54,255 nucleotides of DNA, taken from the NCBI GenBank assembly GCA_010029945.1, contig RGQW01000001.1, positions 1-54,255 on the forward strand. The letters are read 5' to 3'. This document shows, in pieces, positions 16,736 to 27,360 of the stretch. The DNA is from Actinomycetota bacterium (GTDB lineage: Bacteria > Actinomycetota > Actinomycetes > S36-B12). Numbering within the stretch: position 1 is the first letter of the stretch; each line of letters opens with the position of its first letter. The position numbers and the translations under genes were made by a program. The notes below the pieces were generated by a model. The model saw only the letters and a list, made by a program, of their open reading frames with translations. It had not been told where the DNA came from and did no database searches.

Positions 16736-18090
16736 ACCGAACTCGAGGTGTCGTCGCCGGGTTGCGCCGTGCTGTCCGAGGAATCGGGCGAGTACGCGTG
16801 ACCCATGCGGGTGGCCTTCGTTCCCAGGTAATCAACGTTGTGCTCGTTGGCGTCGATCACGAGCGGAACTCGCTCGACGACGGAGAGCCCGTAGCCCTCA
16901 AGACCTGCACGCTTCGCCGGATTGTTCGTCAGCAGTCGCATGGAGCGGATTCCGAGATCGACGAGAATCTGCGCCCCGGTTCCGTAGTCGCGCGCGTCCA
17001 CCGGTAGCCCCAATTCGATATTGGCATCGACGGTGTCTCGCCCCGCGTCCTGCAGCGCGTATGCCCGCAATTTGTCGAGCAAGCCGATGCCGCGGCCTTC
17101 GTGCCCTCGCACGTACAGCACGACGCCTCGACCCTCGGCGCCCACCTGTCGCAGGGCGGCGTGCAACTGCGGTCCGCAGTCACATCTGCGCGACCCGAAA
17201 ACGTCTCCGGTCAGACACTCGGAATGGACTCGGGTGAGGACCTCGGCTCCATCCCCGATGTCCCCGGTGACCAGCGCAACGTGTTCACTGCCGTCGATAT
17301 CGCTGCGGTACGCCACCGCGCGGAAGTCCCCGTATTCGGTCGGAAGTGGGATTTCCACGACCCGGACCACGTGTGATTCGCTGCGACGCCGAAAACGGAT
17401 GATGTCCGCGATCGACACCAGGGCCAACTGATGTTCGTCACAGAAGTCGCGACACTGCGCAGCGTTCATCATCGTGCCGTCGTCGTTGACCATTTCGCAC
17501 AACGCGCCCGCAGGGTGCAGTCCGGCCATGCGGGTGAGGTCCACCGCAGCCTCCGTGTGACCTGCACGGCGGAGCACTCCCCCTTCGACAGCCCGTAGGG
17601 GAACGACGTGGCCCGGGCGTGAGAGTTCCCACGCTTCGGTCGCAGAATCTGCCAGGACCTTGATCGTTCGAGCCCTGTCCTTCGCCGAGATGCCGGTCGA
17701 CTCGATGTCTTTTGAGTCCACGGTGACGGCGTAGGCGGTTCCCCGTCGGTCTTCATTGACCCGAGCCATCGGCGGTAGGTCGAGTCGATCCAAATCGTGC
17801 GCGGTCATTCCTACGCAGATGTATCCCGACGTGTACCGGATCATGAAAGCCGTGAGTTCCGCGGTGGCCAGACCGGCGGCGAAGATCATGTCCCCTTCGT
17901 TTTCGCGATTCTCGTCGTCGATGACCACGATCGGTCGCCCTGCGCGTAGTTGCTCGAGCGCTTGCTCGACGGAATTGAGGGCAACACCGCTCGGTTCACT
18001 CGGCGGGGAGGCGGCGAGCCCCGGGACGGGGTCGGAGGCAAGGTTCCCTGCCTCTTGCTGAACTCCGAACAGCTCATCGGCGGGAATCAC
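16732..18090 (-). CDS. ribBA: Bifunctional DHBP synthase / GTP cyclohydrolase II
   Basis: This fusion supplies both precursors of riboflavin. The N-terminal half (about residues 40-245) is RibB with [15 protein letters not shown] and the [10 protein letters not shown] and HTEAAVDL loops. The C-terminal half is RibA with the zinc cysteines in [18 protein letters not shown], followed by [17 protein letters not shown]. The 452-residue length is normal for actinobacterial fusions, with a Ser/Asp-rich tail. The GTG overlaps the ribE stop (GTGA). No FMN riboswitch lies in or before the operon. Confidence 0.96.
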   Translation of the reverse strand: MIPADELFGVQQEAGNLASDPVPGLAASPPSEPSGVALNSVEQALEQLRAGRPIVVIDDENRENEGDMIFAAGLATAELTAFMIRYTSGYICVGMTAHDLDRLDLPPMARVNEDRRGTAYAVTVDSKDIESTGISAKDRARTIKVLADSATEAWELSRPGHVVPLRAVEGGVLRRAGHTEAAVDLTRMAGLHPAGALCEMVNDDGTMMNAAQCRDFCDEHQLALVSIADIIRFRRRSESHVVRVVEIPLPTEYGDFRAVAYRSDIDGSEHVALVTGDIGDGAEVLTRVHSECLTGDVFGSRRCDCGPQLHAALRQVGAEGRGVVLYVRGHEGRGIGLLDKLRAYALQDAGRDTVDANIELGLPVDARDYGTGAQILVDLGIRSMRLLTNNPAKRAGLEGYGLSVVERVPLVIDANEHNVDYLGTKATRMGHAYSPDSSDSTAQPGDDTSSSV

Positions 18091-18671
18091 GACTTCACCA
18101 ACTTCTCGACGTACTTCGCGATGACGTCCACCTCGATATTCACGTCATCGTTCACGTTCCGGTCCCCCAGCGTGGTCTCCGAGAGCGTGGTCGGGATGAG
18201 GGATACCGAGAACTCGCCCTCGTGAACGCTCGCGACCGTTAAGGATACGCCGTCCACGGCAACCGAGCCCTTCTCCACCAGATACCTGTCCATGTCCGCC
18301 GGCGTTGCGAAGGTCATCACGGTCCAATCGTCGGAGACCTCGATGGCGGTCACCCGGGCCGTGCCGTCGATGTGCCCCTGGACGATGTGCCCACCGAGTC
18401 GACCGTCGACACGCGCCGCACGTTCGAGGTTGACACGACTACCCGGAGTCAAGCCTCGAAGCGACGTCCGGTTCAGCGTTTCCAACATGACGTCCGCAAC
18501 GAACCCGGCATCGTCCTGACCTGCAACGGTGAGGCAGACCCCGTTGACGCTCACCGAGTCGCCGTGATCGGCACCATCGATGATCGGCGAGTCAATTCTG
18601 AGCCGCATCGATTCTCCGCGATCGTCGATGTCCCGCACGGTTCCGACGTCCTCGATGATTCCGGTAAACAT
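18087..18671 (-). CDS. ribE: Riboflavin synthase, alpha chain
   Basis: The enzyme dismutates two lumazines into riboflavin. The 194 residues are a tandem of lumazine-binding barrels: [10 protein letters not shown] opens the first, VNGVCLTV follows, [15 protein letters not shown] opens the second and VDGVSLTVA mirrors the first. The ATG at 18671 overlaps the ribD stop as TGATG; a TTG one codon earlier is less likely. The symbol ribE follows E. coli-style use for the synthase; it is called ribC in other nomenclatures. Confidence 0.95.
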   Translation of the reverse strand: MFTGIIEDVGTVRDIDDRGESMRLRIDSPIIDGADHGDSVSVNGVCLTVAGQDDAGFVADVMLETLNRTSLRGLTPGSRVNLERAARVDGRLGGHIVQGHIDGTARVTAIEVSDDWTVMTFATPADMDRYLVEKGSVAVDGVSLTVASVHEGEFSVSLIPTTLSETTLGDRNVNDDVNIEVDVIAKYVEKLVKS

Positions 18672-19675
18672 CAAGCAGCCTTTCGGGGAAGGGTCGCGCG
18701 CACGAGCACATCCTCCCCTAGGGCCTGGGTCTCCATGATCTCGACCTTGGCGTCAAGTCGATCGAGGCCGGGCAGTGCTCGCGGTCCACTGCCCAACCAC
18801 GTGCCGGCAACGAGCCATACGAGTTCGTCCACGAGGCCCTCCCGCAGGAAAGCCCCGAGCACCGTCGGACCCGATTCGAGGAGCACATCTCGCACGCCGT
18901 CATCGAAGAGGCTGTCGAGTGTGTCTCGTGGCTCGTGCCCGCGCATGATCTTTGTGGGTGCGGTGGCGTCGAGAATCTTTCGGTCGGCAGGGATCTCGCG
19001 GTTCCCCACCACAACCCGGACCGGGGCGCCGGCGGGAAGCAGCGGGACGTGACGGACGGTCAACTGCGGATCGTCGGCCAGAACGGTTCCCGAACCCACG
19101 ACGATCGCGCCCACCCGCGCCCGTAGAGCGTGGGCGTAGATGTTGGCAACCGAGCCGGTCAACTGCACGCGACGTCCTTCGGCGCCCGCGACCCGTCCAT
19201 CAAGGCTCACGGCACATTTCGCCGTGACATAGGGGTAGCCGCGCTGGACCGCGATGGTCCATTCCCGATTGACCTCCTGCGCCTGGTGCTCGAGGACTCC
19301 GGAGACCACATCCACCCCCGCCTCCCGCAGGACATCGGCACCGCCTCCGGCCGTCGATGTCGGATCGCTTTGCGCGAAGACAACACGAACTACCCCGGCG
19401 TCAATCAACGCTCCGGTGCACGGGGGTGTGCGTCCTGTGTGGCGACATGGTTCGAGGGAGACAACCGCGGTACCTCCGCGGGCCCTCGATCCCGCGTCAC
19501 CGAGCGCCACAACTTCGGCGTGGTCGGTTCCCGCGCCGCCGTGCCACCCACGACCCACGACATCACCGTCGGCGTCCACGATGACGCATCCCACGCGCGG
19601 GTTCTCTCCCCGCGGGGCACCCGGGTGCTGAGCCAAGTCGATGGCTTCGGCCATGACCGCGTTCCAGTTGCTCAC
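18671..19675 (-). CDS. ribD: Bifunctional riboflavin deaminase / reductase
   Basis: RibD deaminates and then reduces the pyrimidine intermediate of riboflavin synthesis. The first 150 residues are the zinc deaminase with the HAEVVALGDAG motif and the PCRHTGRTPPCTGAL cysteines. The rest is the NADPH reductase, DHFR-like, starting at YVTAKCAVSLDGRVAG. 334 residues is a normal length. The GTG overlaps the rpe stop (GTGA) and the 3' end overlaps ribE. Confidence 0.95.
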   Translation of the reverse strand: MSNWNAVMAEAIDLAQHPGAPRGENPRVGCVIVDADGDVVGRGWHGGAGTDHAEVVALGDAGSRARGGTAVVSLEPCRHTGRTPPCTGALIDAGVVRVVFAQSDPTSTAGGGADVLREAGVDVVSGVLEHQAQEVNREWTIAVQRGYPYVTAKCAVSLDGRVAGAEGRRVQLTGSVANIYAHALRARVGAIVVGSGTVLADDPQLTVRHVPLLPAGAPVRVVVGNREIPADRKILDATAPTKIMRGHEPRDTLDSLFDDGVRDVLLESGPTVLGAFLREGLVDELVWLVAGTWLGSGPRALPGLDRLDAKVEIMETQALGEDVLVRATLPRKAA

Positions 19676-20343
19676 GCGTGACGTCGCTCTGCTACCGCGC
19701 GCAGGTTCTCGATCGTTGCCCAGGGGTCATCCGATCGGAAGACCGCAGAGCCTGCGACAAAAACATTCGCTCCCGCCTCGGCGCACCGTTCGATGGTCTC
19801 CGCGCCGATCCCCCCGTCCACCTGCACCCACACATCTCCGTCACTTCTGGATGCAAGCTCGCGGGCCCGACGGATTTTGGGGAGCATGTCGTCAAGGAAG
19901 GCTTGACCGCCGAATCCTGGTTCGACAGTCATCACCAAGATCATGTCAACGCTGTCCCCGAGCGCGGCTATCTCATCGAGGTTGCTTCCCGGCTTGACCG
20001 CAACCCCGGCTCTGGCTCCATGGGACCGCAGGTCCGAGCACAGTTGTGCAGCGTCGCGGGCCGCCTCGATGTGAAACGTCACGCTGTAGGCGCCGGCGCG
20101 CGCGTACTCGGGGGCCCACCGATCCGGATCGTCGATCATCAGATGACAGTCGGAGCGGAAACGCTCGTCACGAAGCAAGGGCTCGATGACGGTGAGTCCA
20201 AACGTCAGGTTGGGAACGAAGTGGCCATCCATGACATCGAGATGAATCAGATCCGACACTGCGGCGATGCGCCCGACCTCCTCGCGCAGGCGCGTGAGGT
20301 CGGCGTTCAACACGCTCGGTGACATGAGCACCGGTGAACTCAT
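19672..20343 (-). CDS. rpe: Ribulose-5-phosphate 3-epimerase
   Basis: Rpe interconverts ribulose- and xylulose-5-phosphate in the pentose phosphate pathway. Ribulose-5-P is also the RibB substrate, which fits its place at the head of the rib operon. The TIM-barrel motifs are LDVMDGHFVPNLTFG (metal ligands H and D), MTVEPGFGGQAF and DGGIGAETIERC. 223 residues. A TAGCCT -10 ends 6 nt before the ATG; a GGGGAG lies directly against the ATG, too close to act as a ribosome site. Confidence 0.96.
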   Translation of the reverse strand: MSSPVLMSPSVLNADLTRLREEVGRIAAVSDLIHLDVMDGHFVPNLTFGLTVIEPLLRDERFRSDCHLMIDDPDRWAPEYARAGAYSVTFHIEAARDAAQLCSDLRSHGARAGVAVKPGSNLDEIAALGDSVDMILVMTVEPGFGGQAFLDDMLPKIRRARELASRSDGDVWVQVDGGIGAETIERCAEAGANVFVAGSAVFRSDDPWATIENLRAVAERRHA

Positions 20344-20394
20344 CTCCCCAGGCTAGCCGCCACGCCACCACACGCTCGTCCGTAGGCTTCGCCT
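20344..20394. promoter_or_regulatory. Divergent leaderless promoters for rpe and the IMPase-family gene
   Basis: TAGCCT (20355-20350, minus) lies 6 nt before the rpe ATG. TAGGCT (20383-20388, plus) lies 6 nt before the GTG of the IMPase-family gene. Both promoters, and nothing else visible, occupy this 51-bp gap. Confidence 0.6.
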
Positions 20395-21210
20395 GTGACC
20401 AACCAGGGCGTGCAGGCAGCAGGTGGTGACCGGTTCGACGCGGCGCAGGCGGTAGCCCGGTCCGCCGGGGCCCTGGCCTTCGAATACTTCCGACGAGTCG
20501 AGACTTTGGCTGTTGAGCACAAAGGAAGTCAGGATCTGGTCAGCGAGGCGGACCGCGAGACAGAACGCCATATTCGCCAGGAATTGCAGTCAGCATTCCC
20601 CGGCGATGCGTTCATGGGTGAAGAACACGGGTATACCGAGGGCGCACCAGGCCACGGGACGTGGGTCGTCGATCCCATCGACGGCACCCAACCATTCTTG
20701 CTGGGCCTACCCACCTGGTGCATCTCCATCGCGTACGTCACCGGCGATCGCGCGCAGATCGGCGTGATCTACAACCCGGCGACCGACGAGCTCTACTGCG
20801 CTCAGGCCGGGGCGGGAGCGTTCGTCAATGGTGTACCGATTCGCGTTCGACAAGCCGATTCGCTCGCAGATGGCTTGACGGGCGTCGGCTGCTCACCGCG
20901 AACCACTCCCGAACACCTCGCCGACATCATGCTCCACCTCCTTCAGGGTGGCGGGATGTACCAGCGCACCGGATCCGGAGCCCTCAACCTCGCCTACGTC
21001 GCCGCCGGTAAGCACATCGGCTACGTCGAAACCCACATTCACGCGTGGGATTGCCTCGCTGCGGTGTGCTTGATCAAAGAAGCCGGGGGGCGGGTGTCGG
21101 ATTTCGTCACCGAATTCGGTGTGCAGGGAGCCGGACCGCTCGTCGCTGGCTCACCGGGAGTCTTCGACCAATTGATGCAGTTGATGCCCGTGCCGGTCCG
21201 TGAATCGTGA
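20395..21210 (+). CDS. Inositol-monophosphatase-family phosphatase
   Basis: The 271 residues carry the metal-dependent phosphatase motifs: GEEHG, DPIDGTQPFLLGLPTWC (aspartates for Mg2+), and HAWDCLAAVCLIKEAGG. Members act on histidinol phosphate (HisN), inositol phosphates, PAP or fructose bisphosphate. The DPIDGT.PF.LG.P form resembles HisN-like sequences more than classic IMPase, and hisE-hisG are close, but the substrate cannot be fixed. It is a lone plus-strand gene, with a leaderless GTG start, converging on rsmB (36 nt, no clear terminator). Confidence 0.85.
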   Translation: MTNQGVQAAGGDRFDAAQAVARSAGALAFEYFRRVETLAVEHKGSQDLVSEADRETERHIRQELQSAFPGDAFMGEEHGYTEGAPGHGTWVVDPIDGTQPFLLGLPTWCISIAYVTGDRAQIGVIYNPATDELYCAQAGAGAFVNGVPIRVRQADSLADGLTGVGCSPRTTPEHLADIMLHLLQGGGMYQRTGSGALNLAYVAAGKHIGYVETHIHAWDCLAAVCLIKEAGGRVSDFVTEFGVQGAGPLVAGSPGVFDQLMQLMPVPVRES

Positions 21211-21246
21211 CAACTCGGTGCGCTTGCTCGGCCACGACTCGATCGG

Positions 21247-22632
21247 TCAGTCGCGGCGCATCAAGGTGAGGTGCATGGCATCGGTGCCGTGCAGGTGAGG
21301 CCACAGCTGCACGTGCGGCCCGGGACCAAGGTCGGGCACATTCGGCAGAAACTCTCGAGCGTCGAGAACCTGGACATCGTCGATATGAAGCAGCACCTCC
21401 TCGACAACATCAATGGTCTCGGCAACGTGGGGAGAGCAGGTGACGTACGCCAGGACACCTCCGCTTCTCAACGATGACAGTCCGGTCGTCAGGAGCCGTC
21501 GCTGCAGGGATGCCAACTCGCTCACGTCCTCGCGGTTCCTTCGCCACCGAGACTCGGGGCGACGGCGCAGCGCCCCCAATCCTGTGCAGGGAGCGTCCAA
21601 CAGGATTCGATCGAAGAACTGACTGCCCCACGGTCGATCGCACGCATCGGCCGTAAGGATGTGGGGAGCCACGTCGCTACTGTCCGAGGCACCGGCCGAC
21701 AGCAGCGACTCGACCAGAGCAGCGCGGTGCGCGTGCAACTCCACGGCGACAAAGTCGACGCTCTGGGTCCTGGCGTGGGAGGCCATAACAGCCGCCTTGC
21801 CACCGGGCCCGGCACACATATCCAGCCATGCCGACTCTGGCGGTGAGACCGGCACCGCCAACAGCGCCTCGACAACAAGTTGACTTCCTTCGTCCTGGAT
21901 GATCGCCCGGCCCTGCCGTACGGCTTCGACGTTGGCGGGCATCCCTGCATCGACGGTGGCGGCGCGGCGAGACCAACGCCCCGGTGTCAGGCCAGCCTCG
22001 AGGACCGGCGGGTCATCGAGGAAGGCCACGGTGGGGCGGGATGGCTCATTGTTCGCACGCAGCGCTGCGCATAGTGCCTCGTCAGAGACCTCCCCTTGCG
22101 TGTGGAGCGCGAGCGCCTGGTGCAGGGCTTCGGCCACCCATCGAGGGTGGGAGGTAACGGCAGCGGCGAGCTCATCTGCGTGTTTTCCTCGCCCGACGAC
22201 CTCGTCCCACTGCGAGCGATCGCGTCGCGCCACCGCTCGCAAGAGTCCATTGATGAATCCGACCCGACCCTCATCGGTGATGCCAACCGCGCGGGCGAGC
22301 TGGCACGAGGAATCGACGGCCGCATGGTCGGGGACCCGCATCGAGAGCAGTTGATGCACCCCGAGCCGCACGATGTCCACGATGTCCGGGTCGACATCGG
22401 TCCAGGAGCGGGAGGAAACCTCGGCGGCGACAAGATCGTAAAAGCCCAACCACCGCAAGGTGCCGTACGCGAGGTCTGTGGCGAAAGCGGCGTCCCGGCC
22501 GGCCAAGCGGTAGCGCTCAAGGACGGCAGGCCATTGCAGATTCGCGTAGACATCGTCCCGGCGAACGGACGCCAGCAATTCGAAGGCGGCGCGCCGCGCA
22601 TCGTCGATCGCGACCTCGGCGTCACGTTGCAC
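21247..22632 (-). CDS. rsmB: 16S rRNA (cytosine-967-C5)-methyltransferase
   Basis: RsmB methylates C967 of 16S rRNA. Residues 1 to about 150 form the NusB-like RNA-binding domain. The rest is the NOL1/NOP2/Sun methylase: SAM motif LDMCAGPGGKAAVMAS, DAPCTGLGALRRRPESRWRR with one catalytic cysteine, and TCSPHVAET with the other. 461 residues is a normal length. Its GTG overlaps the fmt stop by 11 nt, so it is read with def-fmt. Confidence 0.93.
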   Translation of the reverse strand: MQRDAEVAIDDARRAAFELLASVRRDDVYANLQWPAVLERYRLAGRDAAFATDLAYGTLRWLGFYDLVAAEVSSRSWTDVDPDIVDIVRLGVHQLLSMRVPDHAAVDSSCQLARAVGITDEGRVGFINGLLRAVARRDRSQWDEVVGRGKHADELAAAVTSHPRWVAEALHQALALHTQGEVSDEALCAALRANNEPSRPTVAFLDDPPVLEAGLTPGRWSRRAATVDAGMPANVEAVRQGRAIIQDEGSQLVVEALLAVPVSPPESAWLDMCAGPGGKAAVMASHARTQSVDFVAVELHAHRAALVESLLSAGASDSSDVAPHILTADACDRPWGSQFFDRILLDAPCTGLGALRRRPESRWRRNREDVSELASLQRRLLTTGLSSLRSGGVLAYVTCSPHVAETIDVVEEVLLHIDDVQVLDAREFLPNVPDLGPGPHVQLWPHLHGTDAMHLTLMRRD

Positions 22633-23551
22633 GTGTCAGCTCACCTCGATAGCCACGAGCCCAATCGGCGGCAGCCATTGTCTTCTTGCCTGTGGCCTGC
22701 ACCTCGCCGAGGACGATGAACCCTCCCCGGGCACCAATGGTCACCTGTGATTTTTCAACGTGGATGACTCCCGGCGATGCACCTTCGTCCACGACGACCG
22801 CCTGCGGGGTCCCGATGTTGACCCGCTGGCCGTCGATGATGGTCCACGCTCCCGGGTCGGGCGTGCAGGCACGAATCCAGCGATCAACGTCGAGGACATC
22901 ACCGGACCAATTCACCCTGGCGTCATCGCTGGAGATGCGAGGGGCGAGCGATACCTCGCCGGAATCTACGGAATCTTGCGCAGCGGGGTGCAGCTCGCCA
23001 GCCTCCAGCGCATCGATGGTGGACACCAACAAGGTGGCGCCCATGGCCGCGAGGCGAGCAAGGAGCGCGCCCGCATCTTCACGGTCTCCGATCGATACCG
23101 GGTCCGAGCGCATCAGGATCGGACCAGTGTCGAGCCCCTCGTCGATCGAGAACGTCGTCACACCGGTGTGCGTCTGTCCTGCTCCGATCGCGTGCTGTAC
23201 CGGAGCAGCTCCGCGCCAGGCGGGAAGAAGGGAGAAGTGGGCATTCACCCATCCGAACCGTGGGACCGTCAGCAACTCTGCAGGGACCAGCAGGCCGTAG
23301 GCGACAACTGCGACCACATCAGGCGCCCAATCTCTGAGCACATCCGCCTCGCGTTGCAGGTTGGAGGGAGTGCGCACCTCGATGCCGGCTTCTTGTGCAT
23401 GCATCTTCACCGGACTCGCTCGCAGACGTCTCCCCCGACCAGCCGGTGCATCCGGTCGAGTGAGAACACCCACCACCTCGTGACTGGATTCCTCCAATGC
23501 CACAAGGGACGCGACAGCTACGTCGGGAGTGCCGGCGAAAACGACGCGCAC
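22622..23551 (-). CDS. fmt: Methionyl-tRNA formyltransferase
   Basis: Fmt formylates initiator Met-tRNA using 10-formyl-THF. Its partner Def, encoded just before it, later removes the formyl group. The 309 residues begin MRVVFAGTPDVAVASL, with the SLLPAWRGAAPVQHAI active-site segment (N, H and D nearby) and the GVTTFSIDEGLDTGPIL loop; the C-terminal OB-like domain binds tRNA. The GTG (23551) starts 4 nt after the def stop. An earlier ATG in frame lies within def and has no ribosome site. Confidence 0.96.
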   Translation of the reverse strand: MRVVFAGTPDVAVASLVALEESSHEVVGVLTRPDAPAGRGRRLRASPVKMHAQEAGIEVRTPSNLQREADVLRDWAPDVVAVVAYGLLVPAELLTVPRFGWVNAHFSLLPAWRGAAPVQHAIGAGQTHTGVTTFSIDEGLDTGPILMRSDPVSIGDREDAGALLARLAAMGATLLVSTIDALEAGELHPAAQDSVDSGEVSLAPRISSDDARVNWSGDVLDVDRWIRACTPDPGAWTIIDGQRVNIGTPQAVVVDEGASPGVIHVEKSQVTIGARGGFIVLGEVQATGKKTMAAADWARGYRGELTRAT

Positions 23552-23555
23552 GGTG

Positions 23556-24101
23556 TCACAGCCATCGAGAGGGCTGTTGGTGGGGGCTGAGCTTGATCTG
23601 CACCGGATCCGCACCGAACCAATCCGACTCGCGAATAGCCTTCATCGCTTCCTTACGCGTCTGCGCGTCGAGTCGATCGATGAACACGATCCCGTCGAGG
23701 TGATCGGTTTCATGTTGCACGCACCGCGCGAGCAAGTCGCTGCCCTCGAGCGTTACCGGCTCCCCATGCATGTTCATGCCCTTGGCGACCACGCTGCGTG
23801 CGCGCTTGCATTCGAACGTTAGATCCGGAACCGACAAGCAGCCCTCTTCGCCGTCTTGTTGTTCGTCGGACAGATCCAGAACGGGATTAACGAGATGCCC
23901 GAGTTCGTCATCCACCCAGTAGGTGAACACCCGCAGGGAGACTCCCAATTGTGGCGCCGCCAGCCCTACCCCGGGGGCGTCGCGCATCGTGTCGGTGAGG
24001 TCCTTGACCAGGCCGCGCAGTTCCTTGTCAAAGGTGACAACTTCGGATGCGGGCGTACGGAGAACGGGGTCACCGAACAGGCGAATAGGAACGACGCTCA
24101 C
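23556..24101 (-). CDS. def: Peptide deformylase
   Basis: Def removes the N-formyl group from new proteins. All three motifs are present: GVGLAAPQLG, EEGCLSVPD (cysteine metal ligand) and QHETDHLDG (HExxH). 181 residues from the GTG at 24101. The frame opens ATG-GTG. TAGACT at 24114-24109 ends 7 nt before the GTG but only 4 nt before the ATG, so under a leaderless start the GTG is favoured; there is no Shine-Dalgarno. It heads def-fmt-rsmB. priA ends 30 nt upstream. Confidence 0.95.
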   Translation of the reverse strand: MSVVPIRLFGDPVLRTPASEVVTFDKELRGLVKDLTDTMRDAPGVGLAAPQLGVSLRVFTYWVDDELGHLVNPVLDLSDEQQDGEEGCLSVPDLTFECKRARSVVAKGMNMHGEPVTLEGSDLLARCVQHETDHLDGIVFIDRLDAQTRKEAMKAIRESDWFGADPVQIKLSPHQQPSRWL

Positions 24102-24131
24102 CATCCGCAGTCTAGGTGCGCGGCGATGGGA

Positions 24132-26117
24132 CTACATATCCCGTGGGTCCATGCGCACGCGAACATCGCGCATCGTCGAATCCTTTGTTGACTCTGTCCG
24201 CATCAGCGATCCCAGTTCGCGGGTGAAGGCTGCCGCCTGCGTTCGGGGAACAATCAGGTAGCTACGCACATGGTGCGAGTCTGGAATCGGAACCGGTCCG
24301 AGAATCCGATGATCGCTGCGGATCCGATCACCCATTGCCTGCACGGCTGCTTGTGGACCGGTCACTTCGGCCACCCGCGTCACCGGTGGCAACCCAGCCG
24401 ATGCTCGCTCGTCCAACTGTCGCTCTGCGAACCAACGGGAGTCCCATCGGACAAGGGCCTGTGCTTCCAGACTGCTTGCACTGGCCACCAGGCACACCTC
24501 TCCCCGTTCGGCCACTAGTCGGGTCGCCTCGAACCAGCGTCGGACCTGCTGCTCAGCTCCCGCCAAGGATGGATACACGCTCCGTGCGTCCAGAATGATC
24601 ACGGCGCGATACCCCTTCTCGGCTATCGGTTCGGCACCCGGAGTGGCCACGATCAGACTCGGCGTATCCGGCACGCTGCGAACGATTCTGTCGGCTTCGG
24701 ACCACACGATCTGCACACCGGGAAAGGCCCGGCCCAACTCATCCGCCGTTCGACCCGCACCAATGTGGACGGCACGTAGCCGCGATCCTCCGCATTGCGT
24801 GCAGGTCCATGCTCCGTTCAATGCCCCGCATCGACCGCAACGCGCGGCCGCGTGCCCGGAAGACATTTCCAATGCTCCCTGACATGAGTCATCGCGACAA
24901 CGGGCAGGGGCTCGGCAGTCTTGGCACGCGAGGGCGGGGACATATCCTCGCCGCGCGACGAGGAAAAGGACTGGACCATGACGCAGGCCGTTGCGCGCCG
25001 TCATCCATGCAGCACTTGGAATGCGAGCTGACTCGGCCGCCGGATCGCGCGCCCGTTCGCGCTCATCAATGCATCGCACGTTCCACCAACTCGGCCGTTC
25101 CGGATCAACCGATGCCGCCCAGCCCGAACGACACCACCATTGGGTGGCGACGCTCCGTGCTGGAGCCCCGACGAAGACATCACACGACGTTTGATGAGAC
25201 CTCATTGCTGCTACTTCACGCGCATCCCAATAGGGCGCGTGTAACTCTCGGTACACATCGTTGCCGTCGTCCCACATGATGATGGCACCCAAATCTTGAA
25301 CCGGCGCGAAGACCGCGGTTCGGGTGCCGATCACCACCGTCGCCTGCCCGGTCCTCACCCGCAGGAACTCTCGGTAGCGACGTTCCGGTCCGACATCCGC
25401 ACTCAACTCCGCGATATCCGATTCCGGCAGGACCGTGGCCAATTCCGATCGCACGCGAGCGACGTCAGCCGCGTCCGGCACAACGATGATGACCCCGCAC
25501 CCTTCGGATCGCTTCCACCGTGCCAGGGAGACGATCTCCGCAACCACATCGCTTGCCGGGGCCGAACTCCACACCACTCGTGCCGGCGATGCCTTCTCAG
25601 GCCATCGGTAGTGGCGCCACGCGGGGTCCGCCGCCGGGTGTGCCGGCGCGTCTGCCGCCGCATCTGCCGACGTGTCCTGCGCCGGCGATGTCGCAGGCGC
25701 GGGTGCCGCGTCTGACTCGGCGGCCTTCCGCAGCACCGAGGATTCCGCTCGCGCATGTCGGGTCGGGACCGCCGCCCGGGCCACGTCCCAAAAAGTCCCG
25801 ACATATCTGTCGGCCACGTCCTGGATCAAGGTGAGGGTTTCGGGCGACAACGGCGGTACCGCGTCGATCACGCGCTCGAGTGGCTTCGGTGAGTCGACAT
25901 CAGCCTCATCAACGCGGTCGATGACGTACGCGTCGCGTAAACGCCCGGAGAAACGAACGCGGACTCGAGCGCCGGGAACTGCCTTCTCGTGCCATTCCTT
26001 GGGAACGAGATAGTCGAAGTCTCGATCGAGATGCATGACGCCCAGGTCGACGCGCACGCGGGCGATCGGACCTAGCGACCCTTCGACGGGTCTTGTCGGA
26101 TGATCCTCGCTAGACAC
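24132..26117 (-). CDS. priA: PriA-like primosomal protein lacking helicase ATPase motifs
   Basis: PriA restarts stalled replication forks. The 3'-DNA-binding domain (about residues 10-110, [17 protein letters not shown]) and the zinc cysteines ([28 protein letters not shown]) are present. The Walker A GSGKT is replaced by [15 protein letters not shown] and the DEEH box by MWDDGNDVY, so ATP-driven unwinding is not expected. This degeneration is known for actinobacterial PriA and is not a local defect. An Ala/Asp/Pro-rich linker covers about residues 125-165. The GTG start overlaps the metK stop by 8 nt; a longer upstream frame lies in metK. Confidence 0.88.
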   Translation of the reverse strand: MSSEDHPTRPVEGSLGPIARVRVDLGVMHLDRDFDYLVPKEWHEKAVPGARVRVRFSGRLRDAYVIDRVDEADVDSPKPLERVIDAVPPLSPETLTLIQDVADRYVGTFWDVARAAVPTRHARAESSVLRKAAESDAAPAPATSPAQDTSADAAADAPAHPAADPAWRHYRWPEKASPARVVWSSAPASDVVAEIVSLARWKRSEGCGVIIVVPDAADVARVRSELATVLPESDIAELSADVGPERRYREFLRVRTGQATVVIGTRTAVFAPVQDLGAIIMWDDGNDVYRELHAPYWDAREVAAMRSHQTSCDVFVGAPARSVATQWWCRSGWAASVDPERPSWWNVRCIDERERARDPAAESARIPSAAWMTARNGLRHGPVLFLVARRGYVPALACQDCRAPARCRDDSCQGALEMSSGHAAARCGRCGALNGAWTCTQCGGSRLRAVHIGAGRTADELGRAFPGVQIVWSEADRIVRSVPDTPSLIVATPGAEPIAEKGYRAVIILDARSVYPSLAGAEQQVRRWFEATRLVAERGEVCLVASASSLEAQALVRWDSRWFAERQLDERASAGLPPVTRVAEVTGPQAAVQAMGDRIRSDHRILGPVPIPDSHHVRSYLIVPRTQAAAFTRELGSLMRTESTKDSTMRDVRVRMDPRDM

Positions 26118-27360
26118 CCGCTGCTGTGCGGAGATCCGCCGCCCGATCGGTGCTCTCCCACGTGAACGTGGGCCCAACCTCGGTCCGCCGGGATGGTTCA
26201 TCGGCGTCGAGTAGCTGGTTGACGCCTTGCGGACGCCCGAAGTGACCGTAGGCGCTGGTGGTGCGGTAGATCGGGCGCAGCAGATCGAGGTCGCGGATGA
26301 TCGCTGCGGGTCGCAGGTCGAACACCGCCAACACTGCTTCTTGAATCTGCTCGTCGCTCATGACTCCCGTGCCAAACGTCTGCACGAAAACGCCGACAGG
26401 ATGTGAAACGCCGATGGCGTAGGCCACCTGCACCTCACACCGAGAGGCGAGACCCGCGGCCACCACGTTCTTGGCCACCCAGCGCATGGCGTACGTGGCC
26501 GACCGGTCCACCTTCGACGGATCCTTTCCGGAGAAAGCCCCGCCACCGTGACGCGCCATGCCACCGTAGGTGTCGACGATGATCTTTCGGCCCGTGAGAC
26601 CGGCGTCGCCCATCGGACCGCCGACTTCGAATCGTCCTGTCGGATTGACGAGCAGGCGGTAGTCACGGCTATCGATGTCGAACGTTTCCAGAATCGGATC
26701 CACTACATGTCGTCGGACATCGGGAGTCAGCGTTGCATCGAGATCCACATCAGCCGCGTGCTGGCTGCTCACGACGATCGTGTCGATACCCGTCGGACGA
26801 TCGTCCTCGTCGTAGCTGATCGTCACCTGCGTCTTACCGTCCGGGCGGAGGTAGTCGAGGGTTCCGTCCTTGCGCTTGGCCGTCAACTGCTCGCTCAAGC
26901 GGTGCGCCATCGAGATCGGCAGCGGCATGAGCTCTTCGGTGTCGGTGCACGCGTAGCCGAACATCAACCCCTGGTCACCGGCACCCTGACGATCGAGAGG
27001 ATCCTCGCTGCCGTCGGCTCGCTCTTCGTATGCGTCGTCCACTCCTTGGGCGATGTCGGCGGACTGCTTGCCGATGGAGACGCTGATTCCGCATGACTCC
27101 CCATCGAAGCCCTTGACGGAGGAGTCGTAGCCGATGTCGAGCACGGTTTGGCGCACTAGGTTCATCACATCGGCGAAACCTTCAGTGGTCACCTCACCCG
27201 ATACGTGCACCTGACCCGTCGTCAGCATTGTCTCGACGGCCACGCGACTGCGGGGATCTTGCCGCAACAGATCGTCGAGGATGGCGTCGCTGATTTGGTC
27301 GGCCATCTTGTCCGGATGACCTTCGGTAACCGACTCCGACGTGAATAGGCGTTGCGACAC
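26110..27360 (-). CDS. metK: S-adenosylmethionine synthetase
   Basis: MetK makes SAM from methionine and ATP. The 416 residues have the three-domain fold with [20 protein letters not shown] near the N terminus, the [12 protein letters not shown] motif and the phosphate loop [17 protein letters not shown]. The GTG start has GGGAG 6 nt upstream. A TAGACT -10, sharing bases with the coaBC stop codon, predicts a leader of about 46 nt. This is too short for a SAM riboswitch. It overlaps priA by 8 nt. Confidence 0.97.
   Translation of the reverse strand: MSQRLFTSESVTEGHPDKMADQISDAILDDLLRQDPRSRVAVETMLTTGQVHVSGEVTTEGFADVMNLVRQTVLDIGYDSSVKGFDGESCGISVSIGKQSADIAQGVDDAYEERADGSEDPLDRQGAGDQGLMFGYACTDTEELMPLPISMAHRLSEQLTAKRKDGTLDYLRPDGKTQVTISYDEDDRPTGIDTIVVSSQHAADVDLDATLTPDVRRHVVDPILETFDIDSRDYRLLVNPTGRFEVGGPMGDAGLTGRKIIVDTYGGMARHGGGAFSGKDPSKVDRSATYAMRWVAKNVVAAGLASRCEVQVAYAIGVSHPVGVFVQTFGTGVMSDEQIQEAVLAVFDLRPAAIIRDLDLLRPIYRTTSAYGHFGRPQGVNQLLDADEPSRRTEVGPTFTWESTDRAADLRTAAGV

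Noticed and set aside
26118..26201. Longer priA start at 26201
   Set aside because: The extension lies in metK in another frame and has no PriA-like residues.
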